Positions 52,957 to 64,000 of a DNA stretch of 64,000 nt are shown one piece after another (position 1 is the first letter of the stretch; each line of letters starts with the position of its first letter). The DNA is from Hirundichthys speculiger (Eukaryota > Chordata > Actinopteri > Beloniformes > Exocoetidae), in assembly GCA_018398805.1 (NCBI GenBank), contig JAGFBZ010000909.1, positions 124,001 to 188,000 of the forward strand, in the 5' to 3' direction. Under the pieces are notes generated by a model that worked only from the letters and a program-made list of their open reading frames with translations, had not been told where the DNA came from and searched no databases. The position numbers and the translations under genes were made by a program.

Positions 52957-55900
52957 GCAGCAACAGCTTAGGCCAATCTGTCACAGGCGCTGTCATTCCA
53001 ATATTGTTTTGGCTGTCAAGGGTTGCCAACTGAACCTGGAATGAATTGGAAAATCTGACATGGGAAAGAAAAAAAAAAAAAATCACCCTACCAAGAAGTA
53101 ATGGCTTCATTCTCACTGAATTATAAAGATATTCACCAGCTTATTAGAATACACAACTTGCACTAGAGTGGGATCAAAAGAGAGCAACAGCTTCATATTC
53201 CCCGTCTCAATAACCGTGACTGGGTCTATTCTGCTTGCTTGGTCAAACTTTTAATTGATTCAGTGAACATGACTGATTGAATTTGGCCATTTTTAGACAG
53301 TTATCAACGGTGTTATTAAGGGCTGTCTTCATTTTTTTGTAGTATGTGAGTGAAAGCAGCAGGTTGATTATGTAAGCTGTTTACATATCCTCCAGTTTAA
53401 GAGTGACTGGCTCAGCGAAGTAAGCAACTGAGCCCCAACAGCTTTCAAGCACTGCTTGGACTAATACTAGTTAGCAGTGGGAAATAAAACCTCAAACTGA
53501 GCTGCCTCTCAGCTTCTAGGAGTTGTCAGGGGTGTATCTGTTGTGGGAAACAGAATGTTACATCGGGATAGAGCTCCTGTCTGCCGACGAGAGGCTCACA
53601 TGTGGCTCTTCTCCTTCAGCATGAAGATACTGTACTATACACACGTCATGCATCGCTCCCTCTGCCACTCACTTGCTCACTCAGGCTCACTTTAGCCCTG
53701 GCTCACCCCCGAAGCGTAGCGCCTCAACATCTGGGCTTTCCATCCTCATCCTCGTCTGGGTCATATTTGAGTCTGGCGAAGGAGATTCTGAGTCCTCAGG
53801 AGGAGGTTAGACCTCCTCTAAATGTGGCTTGACCAGCTGGCTTTTGATCTTCCTCCAGGGTTTTGAATGGAGAGGGGATATTAACGTTGGCGTGTGCCTC
53901 CAAGGATGACACCAGGGTTGCAGCTGTAGAGAATGAGAAGCAGTGTGTGAGGCCGCGGCCTGACATGAAACAGCTACATGTTGCATGCGCCACATTTTCA
54001 AAGAAGACCATCTTCTAAGATTTTGTAGGACCTTGCCGCACATATTATCAGTGGTAAAACTCCTATTTAAAATAAATGAATACTTTAAATGTTTGAGATA
54101 ATTATCAATTCCATGAGGTGGAATATTTGGTAAGGTGGTAAAATACAGAATATCATTAAAGTTTAACTAGTTGTTCACAAAGAATTGAAAAAAGACATCG
54201 TCTGGTTTCTTGTAAAGAGAGTCTGCCCCTGATCTTCCCAGAGGGGTTCATTAAATATCACTTATTCCCACCTACAGTCAACAAAACCAATAAATATTAA
54301 ACACAATTGTGCAGCACTGTGGGACACACGTGACGTACCGCTGGAACAAATGACCAAATTCATTTAAAGTATTTCAAACTACCTATAGCTCAACACCAAC
54401 CAGCTAACAGCCTATAAATGTGATACCCAATCACATACTAGGAACATGCAACATTTAAACACATTCCCGCTTCTTTTATTTCTGATAAATACAATTAAAT
54501 GTAGAGGACAGTGCTTCTGTCATTTAAGTAATATTTTGAATAATGCTTTTTACTATTTGGAGTGGGATGTGTATGTTTATGTGTTGCGTGGTTGAGCCAT
54601 GTTGCTATTTTGCACTTTTGCTTCTCTCTTAGTTACATGTTTAAATGCTCAGAGTTGTGTGTACTGTGTGTGGTGTGAGCTGTTTGCACGGACTCATTGG
54701 ATCTAACTCTAATGCACTTTGAGCATTTGTATTTTATGTGTATTATGTTGTCCCTTTTTGTCTTTTCATACTTGGCTCTTTATTATGCTGTGTAGTATTC
54801 CCTTTGTCCAAGCCAAATTTCTCTCAAAGAAGACAAATAAAATGACCTTGTCTTTGACATTAGAGAATTTGTACTTAATGTTTTTGTAATGCCATTTTGA
54901 ACTCAGGATCTGAGAACATATTATCACATTTCAAAATAAAGTATGAAAATGTTGTTAATGTAGTTGAAAAGACACATTCCACTGAACTACAGGAATGTCC
55001 ACATTTTATTAGAGCACTAAAATACTCCTTACTTTTTCAAAAGATGTTTGTACTACAGTTTTCAAGTATTTGTTAGATTTATTTATTTAATTACATCACT
55101 GGGGAACATCAAGGTCAGTTTTAACCTATATGGATAGGACAGTGACATTTACAAACAGAGACTGCTTGGTGTATCCATCAGCAGAGAAGAGACATAACAA
55201 GAACTAATAACGTTTCATTCCTTTCAGGGATTAATAAAGTGTTATTGATTTGAACTGAATTGGACTGAAGTTTCCATCAAAGGTTTTTTTCTGAGGTAGA
55301 TATTTATATACTTGTTGTCAGGCTTGGATTGTACCTCAGATCGTATTCATGTGTTTGTCTGTTTTTCATGTCTTGTTTTTTTTTGTTATTTGTCTCTTCT
55401 CTTCTTTAATTTACTGAAACTTACATGGAGGTAAGAAAAAAAATGAGAAGGCCCAAGGTTTGTTTTTTTTTTTTAATTTTTTTAAAAGGCTTACCATAGA
55501 CATTGCAGAAGTATTGTTAGAGCCTTGAGAACTGGGAGCACCCGCTTTCATTGAGAGCTTGAAGGGGTGAGGTACAGTACATGCTCACTGTTTCTAATGA
55601 CGATGCCAAGACGGATCCATGGTATTTTTAAATAAAGTATTTTAATTTTTAAGTTTTTAAGAAAATTAAAAATGTGTTTTTCAATTTCAACCTCTTTTTG
55701 TTTTTCTCCACTGGATTATCAGTGAATTCATTTTCAAATAAACTGGCATTAAAAAAAAGCAAATAACATGCCATCTTTTTGGAAATGTTCACTGATACCG
55801 CAGTACGTAAACAATATTATTTGGCTTTCTCTCTAACTGTTTTAATTCTGTCGAACAATATATATTTCAGCAATTCCAGAGTTCAGGCTCAATCAAGGGC

Positions 55901-57198
55901 TGACCTGAGGCACGATAAAAACTCTAACACATTTATATGGAGGAATTGTTACTATCTTTAATGAGTGTATTCTTTTTAATTGAGAGCAAGCTTCTTTCCT
56001 ATAAAGCTCAGATATTGTACTCAAAACTCCACCCCTACTCCTAAAAAGTCCCATACACCAGTTTTATCCATACCCTGGAAGGATTATTCAATTTTTGGGT
56101 TGTAAAAACATGGTTTCCCTTTATGTCAGAGGTCTCAAGTTCAAAAAGCTTTCATCCATATTACACAATGTCTTGTGTTTTATAAGGATGTTTTTTTCAC
56201 ATAAAATTTTAACTTTAAAATTGCTTGCAGTGGACTACAGAAGTGTAGTTGAAGCATAAAATAGTGTAAACTGGAGGAACAAAAAAACAAACAAAGAAAA
56301 CAAACAAACAAGAGCCTTTACTCAGAAAACTTTCTGAGTACAGTGCTTCAGTAATACCACTTTTTGGAGTTATTAATGGTGAAATTATAACTTTGAGGTG
56401 AGATCAGCTGTAGAATGCTCGCCCAGTGGTATCTGAACTGCAAACATGAAGAGACTGGATGAAGAATTGCCAGTTGTGCTCCGGGATGCTCTCCGGGTTC
56501 TTTGGGGGAGACGTGAGTGAGAGAGACGGATGATGGTACAGCTCATGGTCTTCATGAACAATGCTTCCTACGCCCTTCATGAAACCCTGGGAGCATTTGG
56601 CAACTTATACAGTAACAGGCCGCTCTTCTTTTGTTTGTTTATTTTTTATTTTGTGTGTGTGTGTGTGTGTGCGCCTAATGAAAATGGAAGCCATTAACAC
56701 TGTTCTCAGAACTCTGAACAATAATTCAGTCACGCAATTCAGCCGTTGACCTCTCTGCTTTATGTCTTTGCAGTGATGAGATGACATTCACGACTGACGA
56801 TATTTAATGTTGATCACATTGCTTTCTGCAGAAAGAAAATACTTGGATCTTTATTTTAGACTATTTTGAAATGTGCTATAAGCCTGTGGTAGTTTGCCTT
56901 TTTGATTTAGAGACATAAAAACACTGGTAATTAAACAGAAAAATTGAGAGTCCAGTAAAGGAAAAAATACTGAAGTAGACATTTTTCATTTACCATATTT
57001 TAGAACGGCTTTCAAGATATATTTTTTAAATAAACTCTACAAAGTTCAATATTTGACAGCTAATTAACCAGGGATTTATCCATCCTGCCTGATTTCACCA
57101 TTCAACAAGCTGCTAAAGTGGCACAGAACTGGGTGTTAGAAAAAGATGTTGGAATTTTGTCGTTGTCCAGTCAGCATTTGGACTTCATCCTGGATCTG
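52957..57198. other. Intergenic DNA, no gene recognised
   Basis: AT-rich with a few GC-richer patches (53560-54010, 56400-56620) that I could not assign to exons. A LINE-tail-like GGGATTAATAAAGTGTTATT lies at about 55229-55248, and a GT microsatellite at 56653-56672. Confidence 0.35.
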
Positions 57199-58028
57199 CC
57201 CTTATGAAAGGAAAATATATTTATCAATATATTACTTGAAATATATTTTAATATATTGTAATATATTATGTTTCCATTACATTTTCCAATACATGATATA
57301 TTAGAAATACATGGAATAATATATTGATGGTGCATATATTACACAATATATTATATATTCATGTAATATATGGCAATATATTGCAGAATATACAAATAAT
57401 TGCCGCTTTCAATATATTGAAATATATTAAACCTGAATATATAATATATGTGTTTATACATGCCAAAATATATGCAATTTTATATTTATAAATATCCATT
57501 ATAATGTATTCAGATTTATATGGGAAAATGTATTAGTAATATATGTAAAGATATAGTTTCACATGTATGTTTAATATATGGTAGAATATATTTTAAATAT
57601 ATCTAAAAATATATGGAGACATATATGAAGTATATTTACAGCTATGTATTCAATATATTGTGGAATACATTTTATATATGTAAAATTATATGGAAACACA
57701 AACATGAAATATATGTACTGATATGTGTTCAATATATTGTGGAATATATTTTGTGTGTAAATGTATGCACAATATATGTGTACATTAGAGGTGTCCCGAT
57801 CCGATATTCGGATCGGATCGGCCGCCGATATGAGCAAAAAATGCGGATCGGTATCGGATCGGCAAGCCCTAAAAATGCCGATCCAGACTCCCGATCCATT
57901 TTTTTTTTCCAACGTCCGTTCCGGGTTTTCCAGCGCACCGCGCAGCGCATTATTCAGATAACCCATTCCAGGTTTCCCTAATATCCGGTCCGCATTTTCC
58001 AGCACACCTTCAGCACACGAGCATCTCC

Positions 58029-58455
58029 GTGTTGCCAACTTAGCGACTTTGTCGCTAGATCTAGCGACTTTCCAGACCCCCCCTAGCGACTTAATTTGTA
58101 AAAGCGACTAGCGACAAATCTAGCGACTTTTTCTGGTGATTTAGCGACTCACTGGCACTCAAACCGCTAGGTTTGAAGCCATCACTTGGCTGCTGATGGC
58201 TGCTGTGTGCCTCGCAAGCCGCGCTTCTCTCTCTGTCGGGCACAGTGCACAGCCAGAAACACCCCGCCCCCCCCCCCGTGCGAGACAACTCGAGCTAGTG
58301 ATGGCTTTAAACCTAGCGGTTTTGAGTGCGCGTGAGTCTCAAAATCACCAGAAAAAGTCGCTAGATTTGTCGCTAGTCGCTTTTTACAAATTAAGTCGCT
58401 AAGGGGGTCTGGAAAGTCGCTAGATATAGCGACAAAGTCGCCAAGTTGGCAACAC
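58029..58455. mobile_element. Foldback element with TAGCGACTTT-type arms
   Basis: GTGTTGCCAACTTAGCGACT opens the left arm and its near-inverse closes the right arm at 58455. The arms pair for roughly 165 bases, with repeated GCGACTTT/AAGTCGC words and an AAACCGCTAGGTTTGAAGCC block. The loop (about 58195-58285) holds a C run (58266-58278). No ORF is present. The family is not identified. Confidence 0.8.
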
Positions 58456-58669
58456 TGCTCTCGGGCTCTCCCACAATAACACACAAGCTTCCGTCTCTCT
58501 TGGTTGCTAGTCCCGCCCCCTAACCTATTCTACCCAATAACCTGCCTGCCTCAGCTCGAGATGCATTCAATGAACTCATGTAATCCGAACAACAGAACAT
58601 CTAAACAATAACAGAGCATCATAACATGAACATAATGTCCAGGGTTGCTACAATATTCTGTATTCCAAG

Positions 58670-58759
58670 ATGAGCAAAATGGCGGAAAAGCGACAGCGTG
58701 GGCTGGCTGAGATGTGGCAGCTAGCAGCGCCAAAAACCAAAAGGAAAAAGGATGTACCA
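58670..58759 (+). pseudogene. Candidate hAT transposase first exon
   Basis: ATG followed by SKMAEKRQRGLAEMWQLAAP and KTKRKKDVP, ending at a CAG/GTAATT donor. Basic, short N-terminal exons like this occur in ZBED-type hAT genes, but no downstream exon is present before the right end. Confidence 0.4.
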
Positions 58760-59596
58760 GGTAATTATATAATGTAATCCAGATTTAATAAATAATTTTG
58801 TAATCTTGTAACTTCAAGGCCAATTCTAATGTATTGTAGAATCAGATTAATATCAAGGACGTTAATGTTATCATAAACCAAGCAAACATGGAGTTATAAA
58901 ATAACCAGTTTATTTTCATTTGATTTGTTATTAAATACATGTATCACACTTTGATCTTTCAAACTTGCAATTACTTTCTTTACTCTTGTTTAACAAAAGA
59001 CATGCAACGTTATGGCTAGGGTTATTTTAATTAAAAAAAAAAAAAGGTATCTGAAGATCCCATTTTGCGTCTCAAAATGCTGGAAAATGCGTCTCAGAGA
59101 GTCTAGAATTTCAAAAGTTTCTCGTTACCAACCAATGTGTATTATTCAAATGCACCTAATTCAGCTGGCTAGTTATTATCAGGAGTAAAACCCTATTCAG
59201 CATGAGTCTGACAACAAATTAAGTTGGTTAAATGACTTAAAACTTTAATACACGCTCAGATAGGCCGGTATCGATACCGGCAGAGATCGGTATCGGAACG
59301 GAAGTACAAATAAATATCGGTATCGGATCGGAAGTTCAAAATACTGGATCGGGACATCTCTAATATATGCATAGATCATATATATGTATTAATATATACA
59401 CATATATGATCTATGCATATATTGCAATATATGCATAGATCATATATATGTATTAATATATACACATATATGATCTAACCATATATTGCAATATATTGGA
59501 AAACATAAATACTAAATCCCATATATGGGAATATATTGTCTAATACATTACATTATATTTGGCAATATATTGCAATATATTTTTGTTTCGTAAGGG

Positions 59597-59924
59597 TGAT
59601 GGAACTTAAAGGAAGATCCTGGAGTTAAAACAACCCTAGTTCTATAATTATAAGGTAAGGAATGAAAACTTTTATTAGGGACCAAAACAATGAGAATCAA
59701 AACAGTTTTGAATGAGGACACAGAATGTGTTTGCAGCAAAATGGCATCAGTTGATCAACCAACTTGAATAGCCATTCTAATCCTCTAGCGAGATATTAAA
59801 AAATGTCCTTCCACTCAAAAGATAGTATGGATAGAGTCCCTACAGAAAAACAGTAAGTCATCTTGCACAGAAACTGCATCAAAAGGGCCATTTGTACAGG
59901 TACCTTCTTCTGGTCTCTGCTACC
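59597..59924. other. Intergenic DNA
   Basis: No supportable feature. Confidence 0.35.
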
Positions 59925-60195
59925 TTATGGTAAATGGACTGCACTCATATGCTGCTTTCTCCACACCATTAAGGTGCCCTCAAAGCGGTTTACAATGGCC
60001 TCTTATTCACCCATTCACACTCACACACCAGTGGGCGGTTGCTGCCATGCAAGGTGCTGCCAGACCCACTGGAGGCAAGTTAGGGTTCAGTGTCTTGCCC
60101 AGGGACACTTGTACATGCGGACAATTGGAGCCGGGACTGAACCGCCAACCTTTCAGTGACTGGACAACCCACTCTACCAACTGAGCTACAGCTAC
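59925..60195. repeat. Common teleost repeat with tRNA-like end
   Basis: Blocks GGTAAATGGACTGCACTCAT, TTCACCCATTCACACTCACA, GGTTCAGTGTCTTGCCCAGG, CATGCGGACAATTGGAGCCG and CTCTACCAACTGAGCTACAG together mark a repeat very frequent in percomorph fish. I cannot say whether it is LINE- or SINE-derived. No ORF. Confidence 0.6.
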
Positions 60196-60384
60196 CCTAT
60201 AAGTCCATAGAAGTTGACTACTGAAGATTGTGTGTCAATAGACGTAAAGAAGGAGAGTTCATGGTATCTGGTTCTCGTGGAGGTTTTGTGGTAAATATCC
60301 AACCTCTGGTCCAGTTCTGTGGAAGAAGAGGCCATACTGAAGTAGTTTCTAGTGTCATTCAGAAGTTGACTTGTGAGGACATTT

Positions 60385-60595
60385 CTATACACTGGCTTCC
60401 TCCCACAGTCTAAAAACCTGTAAATGAGGTTAAATGGTGATTCTAATTGCGTACTGGAGTGTGTGTGTCGCTGTTCATCTATATGTACCCCTGCCTTTCA
60501 CCCAAAGAGAGCTAGGGAAATGCTCCAGCAGATCCCTGTGACCATGTACAGCAATAAGCTGGTATAAGTAATGGATGGATGGATGGATATGTGTT
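60385..60595 (+). repeat. LINE 3'-tail repeat, plus orientation
   Basis: CTTCCTCCCACAGTC, CCCCTGCCTTTCACCC, GCTCCAGCAGATCCCTGTGA and a terminal ATGG repeat (60570-60587) are the inverse of the copy at 11790-12160. Confidence 0.7.
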
Positions 60596-61284
60596 TTTTA
60601 AAACTTACAGAGTTAAAGTTTGTCTGTAGGGTCCCTATCAACACTATCATATGCATGGAATTGTTAGGTTTTGATTTTTGTATTTTCCAGGCTTTCTTCT
60701 TTCTTCTCTTGTGTTCCTTGTAATCTTTTCTGTTGATGTTAACTTTGTTGAGTTCTTTTTTACTTCCTTCTGTTCATCTTCCTGATTGTTTGCACCTGCG
60801 TCTCATTTGTTCCTTGGTTTATTTAAGTCTCGTCTTTCCCCCTCTTCCTTGCTGGTTTGTCTTTTTTCATTCTGTGTTTCCTTCCCACTGGGATTCCTCA
60901 TCATGCTCCTCATGGCTCCTTCAGTTCTGTCTGTTGTCGCCATTTGCCTCTGATTTTTGCCCTTGTTTACTTTGATTATTTGGACTCTCCTGCTCCACTG
61001 AAGAAAGTGGAACATGTGAAAAGCTTGCTAGCAGTTTTAAGAAGAGTTCTGATTTGTGTGAGGCCAAATAAATGTATTGATTAGGGTATAGGTAATGTAG
61101 GAACATTTTCAGTTTTACCTGGCATTTTTCTGTTATATGTATAATCTGTGTCAAATTCTGATCTATAGATCATATTTAATTATTTATCAAGTAAATTTTC
61201 TTTTAGGAATTACATAAACATGTGACAAAATGCAGTGACATACATATTATTCTAAGATAAATAAAAACTTAACAATTATATATA

Positions 61285-61615
61285 TACAGTAAACCCTCAC
61301 AGTTCCCGGTCTCAGCAATCGCAATCGCAGAGGTTTCAAAAATATTAATAAAAAAAATATATATATTAGAAAAAATTTTAAAAAAAATCGAAAAAGAATT
61401 TTGAAAAACATTTCAAACGAAGCATGCAAGGCTGAAGCGAACACATCACATCAAGAACGAGTCTCAGGAAGGAACAAGAGCCTACACGGGATGCCACATG
61501 AACGAATATCGAGGCCTGTGATTGGCTGCTACGACGGGCATTACTGTGGCGTTGGTTGTCTGTACGCTGATTGGCTGACACGCGTCCCCGGATCTCCCAT
61601 CTCTTGCTCTTGTGA
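61285..61615. mobile_element. mariner-type element, truncated, related to the 42805 copy
   Basis: TACAGTAAACCCTCACAGTT with GGTCTCAGCAATCGCAATCG matches, inverted, the right end at 44520-44574. The following CpG-rich stretch (61440-61615: TGATTGGCTGCTACGACGGG, CTGATTGGCTGACACGCGTC, CTCCCATCTCTTGCTCT) is the inverse of 42985-43160. The other end is absent and hAT-like sequence follows. Confidence 0.7.
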
Positions 61616-61868
61616 GACAAAGCCAAGTTTAACGCTGATACACTTGGGGCCCGATCTTCCGACATCAAGTGCTGATGTTAAAAGTGTTTGAACAACAAAT
61701 GTTATGACACTTTAGTTCATATGGCAGCAGAACATTTCAATAAAAGTGCATTTTACAGTACTTCTGAATTCATTATTTGATCTCGCGTATACAATACGAT
61801 TAATCGTGATTAATCAGGGAAATAATGCAATTAATCTTGATTAAAGATTTTAATCATTGTCCAGCCCT
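61616..61868. mobile_element. hAT 3' end fragment
   Basis: The end AATCATTGTCCAGCCCTA with repeated GATTAATCGTGATTAATC motifs is a typical hAT terminus. The other terminus is missing, so only this end is supported. Confidence 0.5.
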
Positions 61869-61912
61869 ATTTAAAAAGATTTGTTAAATTCTATTGTAAG
61901 TTAGTCTGTTTG

Positions 61913-61916
<4 letters not shown>

Positions 61917-61993
<77 letters not shown>

Positions 61994-61999
61994 ATATAT
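61917..61999. repeat. TA microsatellite
   Basis: A nearly pure TA tract of about 80 bases with one TC interruption. Confidence 0.95.
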
Positions 62000-62064
62000 A
62001 AATTGTTGAGAAAATCTACTTGATAAATAATTAAATATGATATATAGGTCAGAATTTGACACAG

Positions 62065-63378
62065 GTCACAATTATCTTGTGATCAAATTGGTTGGATCCA
62101 GCCTGCTGTATTTCTCATTCTAAATGAGTTGCCAGAATTTTGCTTTATGTTCCCAGGCACCAAAAAATAAAATAAAAATAACATACTATTCTAGATATTG
62201 CCTAACAAAAAGACAAAGATGAGAGGATCCAGCCAGAGCCCTCTCAGGCCTTTGGGAGGTCACTATGGAACAAGGTAAAACTGAAATAGTGATTAAATCT
62301 TACTTATGCATGGTAATTTCATGCTTTAATATGTGTGGTACATGGAGAGGATTTTTTTTTTTTTAATCCTGTCATTTTTATATTTTGTAGTCTGTAAGTA
62401 TGAATACATATCAGAAAAGGATTTGAGTCATTTCCCTAACTGAATGTCTTGTTGTCAAACAAGGATGGCTGTCGGCTACCAGAACGGACCACAGCTGTCA
62501 AAATATGATTTTAAAATGTAATACATAGCTTCTCTTCTTTTTTATTCATTCGATGGACAACATATGTTTGATTCTCAGTTGCTGGAAGAGCTTTTTTCAA
62601 TACTGGAGAAACCTAGAGGAAAGTGTTTTTCAAAAATGATATTTAATGATGTTTCTCACCAAAATCTTACATGAACTCTTGGAATTCTGGGCCAATATAA
62701 TTCCTGCCCTTCCCACTCATTTATTGCACTCACCTAATGGAAAAACATTAAGAGATGGAATCTGTAAAGTCTTATGCCAGACACTACTGAGTGTACTGGT
62801 TTCATGACAAAAAGCTCAGTAGTAGAAACTGTACATTTTATCCTGACCCTTGATTTTGCAGTTAGAGAAGTAGAACTAGCTCTGCAAAGGCCGTTATTAT
62901 CCTTGTTTGTTTTTCTGTTTCACATGAGATAAACTAAAAGTAGTGTTGATTGATAATGATGTTTGCCTTAAATCTGGGGGATTTTCGATTTTTTGGGGTT
63001 TCCTTCCAGATTACATTGTATTTTTACTGTATCATATTTCATCTCCGCTATGTCTATGTTCCTATGTGACAGTGTAAGGTCCCTGATCTGTTGATCATCT
63101 CTTGCTTCTTGCAACCTTTTTTGAAGCAGGGTGCTTCAAGCCATTAAGTCAGCTCATGTTCACTCGTAATTTGCTGCGTACAGCAGTAGATGCAGATGGA
63201 TATGAGGTGGCTTCCTGAATTTAGATTGACCTTTGTCAGTTCATTAGTTATACACTGCCTCTCATCTTATGTGCCCAGCAGGGCAGAGGAAGCTTGTGAA
63301 TGGTGATGTATATTCAAGGCGTGTGGTAGATGATGGACCCACTCATTTAAGCTTGCCCATGCGGGCTCCCATTGATCT
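62065..63378. other. Intergenic DNA, no gene recognised
   Basis: AT-rich; no supported exon, RNA gene or transposon end. Confidence 0.35.
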
Positions 63379-63429
63379 ACAAAAATAAATAAATAAATAT
63401 AAATAAATAAATAAATAAATATATATATA

Positions 63430-63492
<63 letters not shown>
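63379..63492. repeat. AAAT and TA microsatellite
   Basis: About ten AAATA/AAAT units followed by a long TA tract. A hAT begins immediately after. Confidence 0.9.
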
Positions 63493-64000
63493 TAGGGCTG
63501 TCAAAGTTAACGCGTGATTAACGCAAAATAATTTTAACGCAACTAATTTTTTTAACGCGGATTAACGCGCCTGGCCGTTTGATGTACAATAGTAGAGAGG
63601 AGAGTAGGTTTAATGAGCCTCGGGCCCCGCCGTAGTTGTAGTCCTCCATAGTTTGTCAAAACAGGAAGCCATGCACTGACGTCGACGGCCATGCCGCAGA
63701 CAGACAGACGTAAACAAACTGTGGATACAAAAGATACTATTTTGAATGGTAAGTTCAGCTTCAAAACCTTGCCTGATGGCTAACTCCACAAGATAAATGT
63801 TGTTTGTGTTTGCTGTCGATGTGAATATAGTTACCACCGGAGTCCCGACTACTGAAATATCACTTGTCGGCTAATCAGAGCGCTGATGCAGAGAGCCCCC
63901 CTCGTTTGAAGCAAACCGCGAAAATATTTTGTATGAAGAACATAAGAGAAAATATTGAGTATATACATATATATATATAATATATAATGGATTTGGCATT
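63493..64000. mobile_element. hAT element copy 2, cut by the window edge
   Basis: TAGGGCTGTCAAAGTTAACG, TTTTTTTAACGCG, GAGCCTCGGGCCCC, AACAGGAAGCCATGCACTGA and GACAGACAGACGTAAACAAA follow the same order and spacing as copy 1 from 43226 to about 43750. It is a closely related copy, inserted beside a TA tract. Its right end lies outside the window. Confidence 0.88.

Larger units (their letters stand above)
57786..59362. mobile_element. hAT transposon inside the AT-rich element
   Basis: TAGAGGTGTCCCGATCC and GGATCGGGACATCTCTA are inverted with one mismatch. Subterminal GGATCGG/GGTATCGG motifs are abundant on both sides. It carries a candidate first transposase exon (58670-58759) and hosts a foldback element (58029-58455). 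Flanks GTGTACAT and ATATATGC do not form a clean duplication, perhaps because the host is repetitive. Confidence 0.85.
57199..59596. mobile_element. AT-rich element packed with ATATATT palindromes, hosting a hAT
   Basis: The ends CCCTTATGAAAGGAAAATAT and ATATTTTTGTTTCGTAAGGG are inverted, 19 of 22 positions matching. The interior parts (57220-57780 and 59363-59580) consist almost wholly of irregularly spaced AATATATT/CAATATATG words, with long palindromes such as 59363-59475. A hAT (57786-59362) splits it. The superfamily is not recognised, and no clear target duplication is seen. Confidence 0.65.
61146..62064. repeat. Inverted-repeat-bounded block
   Basis: Arms 61146-61200 and 62010-62064 are inverse copies with 52 of 55 positions identical. 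Pairing resumes further in (CTTAACAATTATATATATA near 61268 against the stretch before 62010) after about 66 unpaired bases. Between the arms lie a mariner end, a hAT end and a TA tract. It could be an element with long inverted ends or the outcome of an inversion. Confidence 0.7.

Noticed and set aside
52700..53116. Open frames of poly-Phe/poly-Gly/poly-Lys
   Set aside because: They are translations of the long T and G runs, not genes.
53807..54043. Two overlapping minus-strand open frames in a GC-richer patch
   Set aside because: No recognised domain and no splice sites that would extend them; left as unassigned intergenic sequence.
60160..60195. tRNA-like sequence CTCTACCAACTGAGCTACAG
   Set aside because: It is the end of a dispersed repeat; no cloverleaf with matching acceptor stem can be drawn.
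62220..62480. Short exon-like stretch ending AACAAG/GTAAAA and a later ATG frame
   Set aside because: Too short, no homology recognised, and no matching partner exon in phase.
1..64000. CRISPR arrays, operons, bacterial defence or phage systems
   Set aside because: The window is vertebrate nuclear DNA; the regularly spaced repeats seen are microsatellites and transposon subterminal motifs.

Overview
The window is vertebrate nuclear DNA from a ray-finned (teleost) fish. It is AT-rich and intron-rich, with GT-AG splice sites. The repeats are typically teleost: L2-like LINEs with an esterase ORF1, R2/R4-like LINE remnants, Tc1/mariner copies, hAT elements with 8-bp target duplications, and P-like THAP remnants. 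The species cannot be named from this sequence alone.

Three protein-coding genes can be reconstructed exon by exon. (1) The 3' end of cfap70 (formerly ttc18), a cilium/flagellum TPR protein, lies on the + strand with eight exons from about 3472 to 8819; its 5' part lies off the left edge. (2) tmem138, a four-pass membrane protein needed for cilium formation, is on the - strand with four coding exons between 9868 and 12384. It is tail-to-tail with cfap70. Its expected initiator ATG is not where homologues have it. (3) cd151, a tetraspanin of 253 residues, is complete on the + strand: a probable non-coding first exon ends at 16135 and seven coding exons run from 19995 to 49369. Its introns are very large and full of transposons. 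tmem138 and cd151 are head-to-head, with a small CpG-rich stretch near 15.9 kb that may be a promoter.

The rest is repeat. 1-2.9 kb: decayed antisense L2-type LINE. 6.05-6.8 kb: MITE in a cfap70 intron. 11.8 and 27.0 kb: LINE 3' tails. 18.5-19.3 kb: long-armed foldback element. 22.1-23.7 kb: hAT inside hAT. 27.24-28.85 kb: MITE hosting a hAT that hosts a P-like THAP fragment. 31.7-32.7, 36.0-36.9 and 39.8-41.0 kb: antisense LINE reverse-transcriptase remnants. 38.2-38.9 kb: dead Tc1 transposase. 41.07-44.72 kb: nest of hAT and mariner copies. 46.0-46.6 kb: hAT MITE. 57.2-59.6 kb: palindrome-rich AT element hosting a hAT hosting a foldback. 61.1-62.1 kb: inverted-repeat block with mariner and hAT ends. 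63.5 kb to the end: a second copy of the hAT found at 43.2 kb. No gene is recognised from 50.5 kb to the right edge.

I found no convincing new biological system. The most useful leads are the Q-to-L change at the integrin-binding tripeptide of cd151, the displaced tmem138 start, the cilium-gene pair, several nested transposons with exact target duplications, an unclassified hairpin-rich GC block at 35.04-35.33 kb, and a probable assembly artefact at 52.7-52.95 kb.
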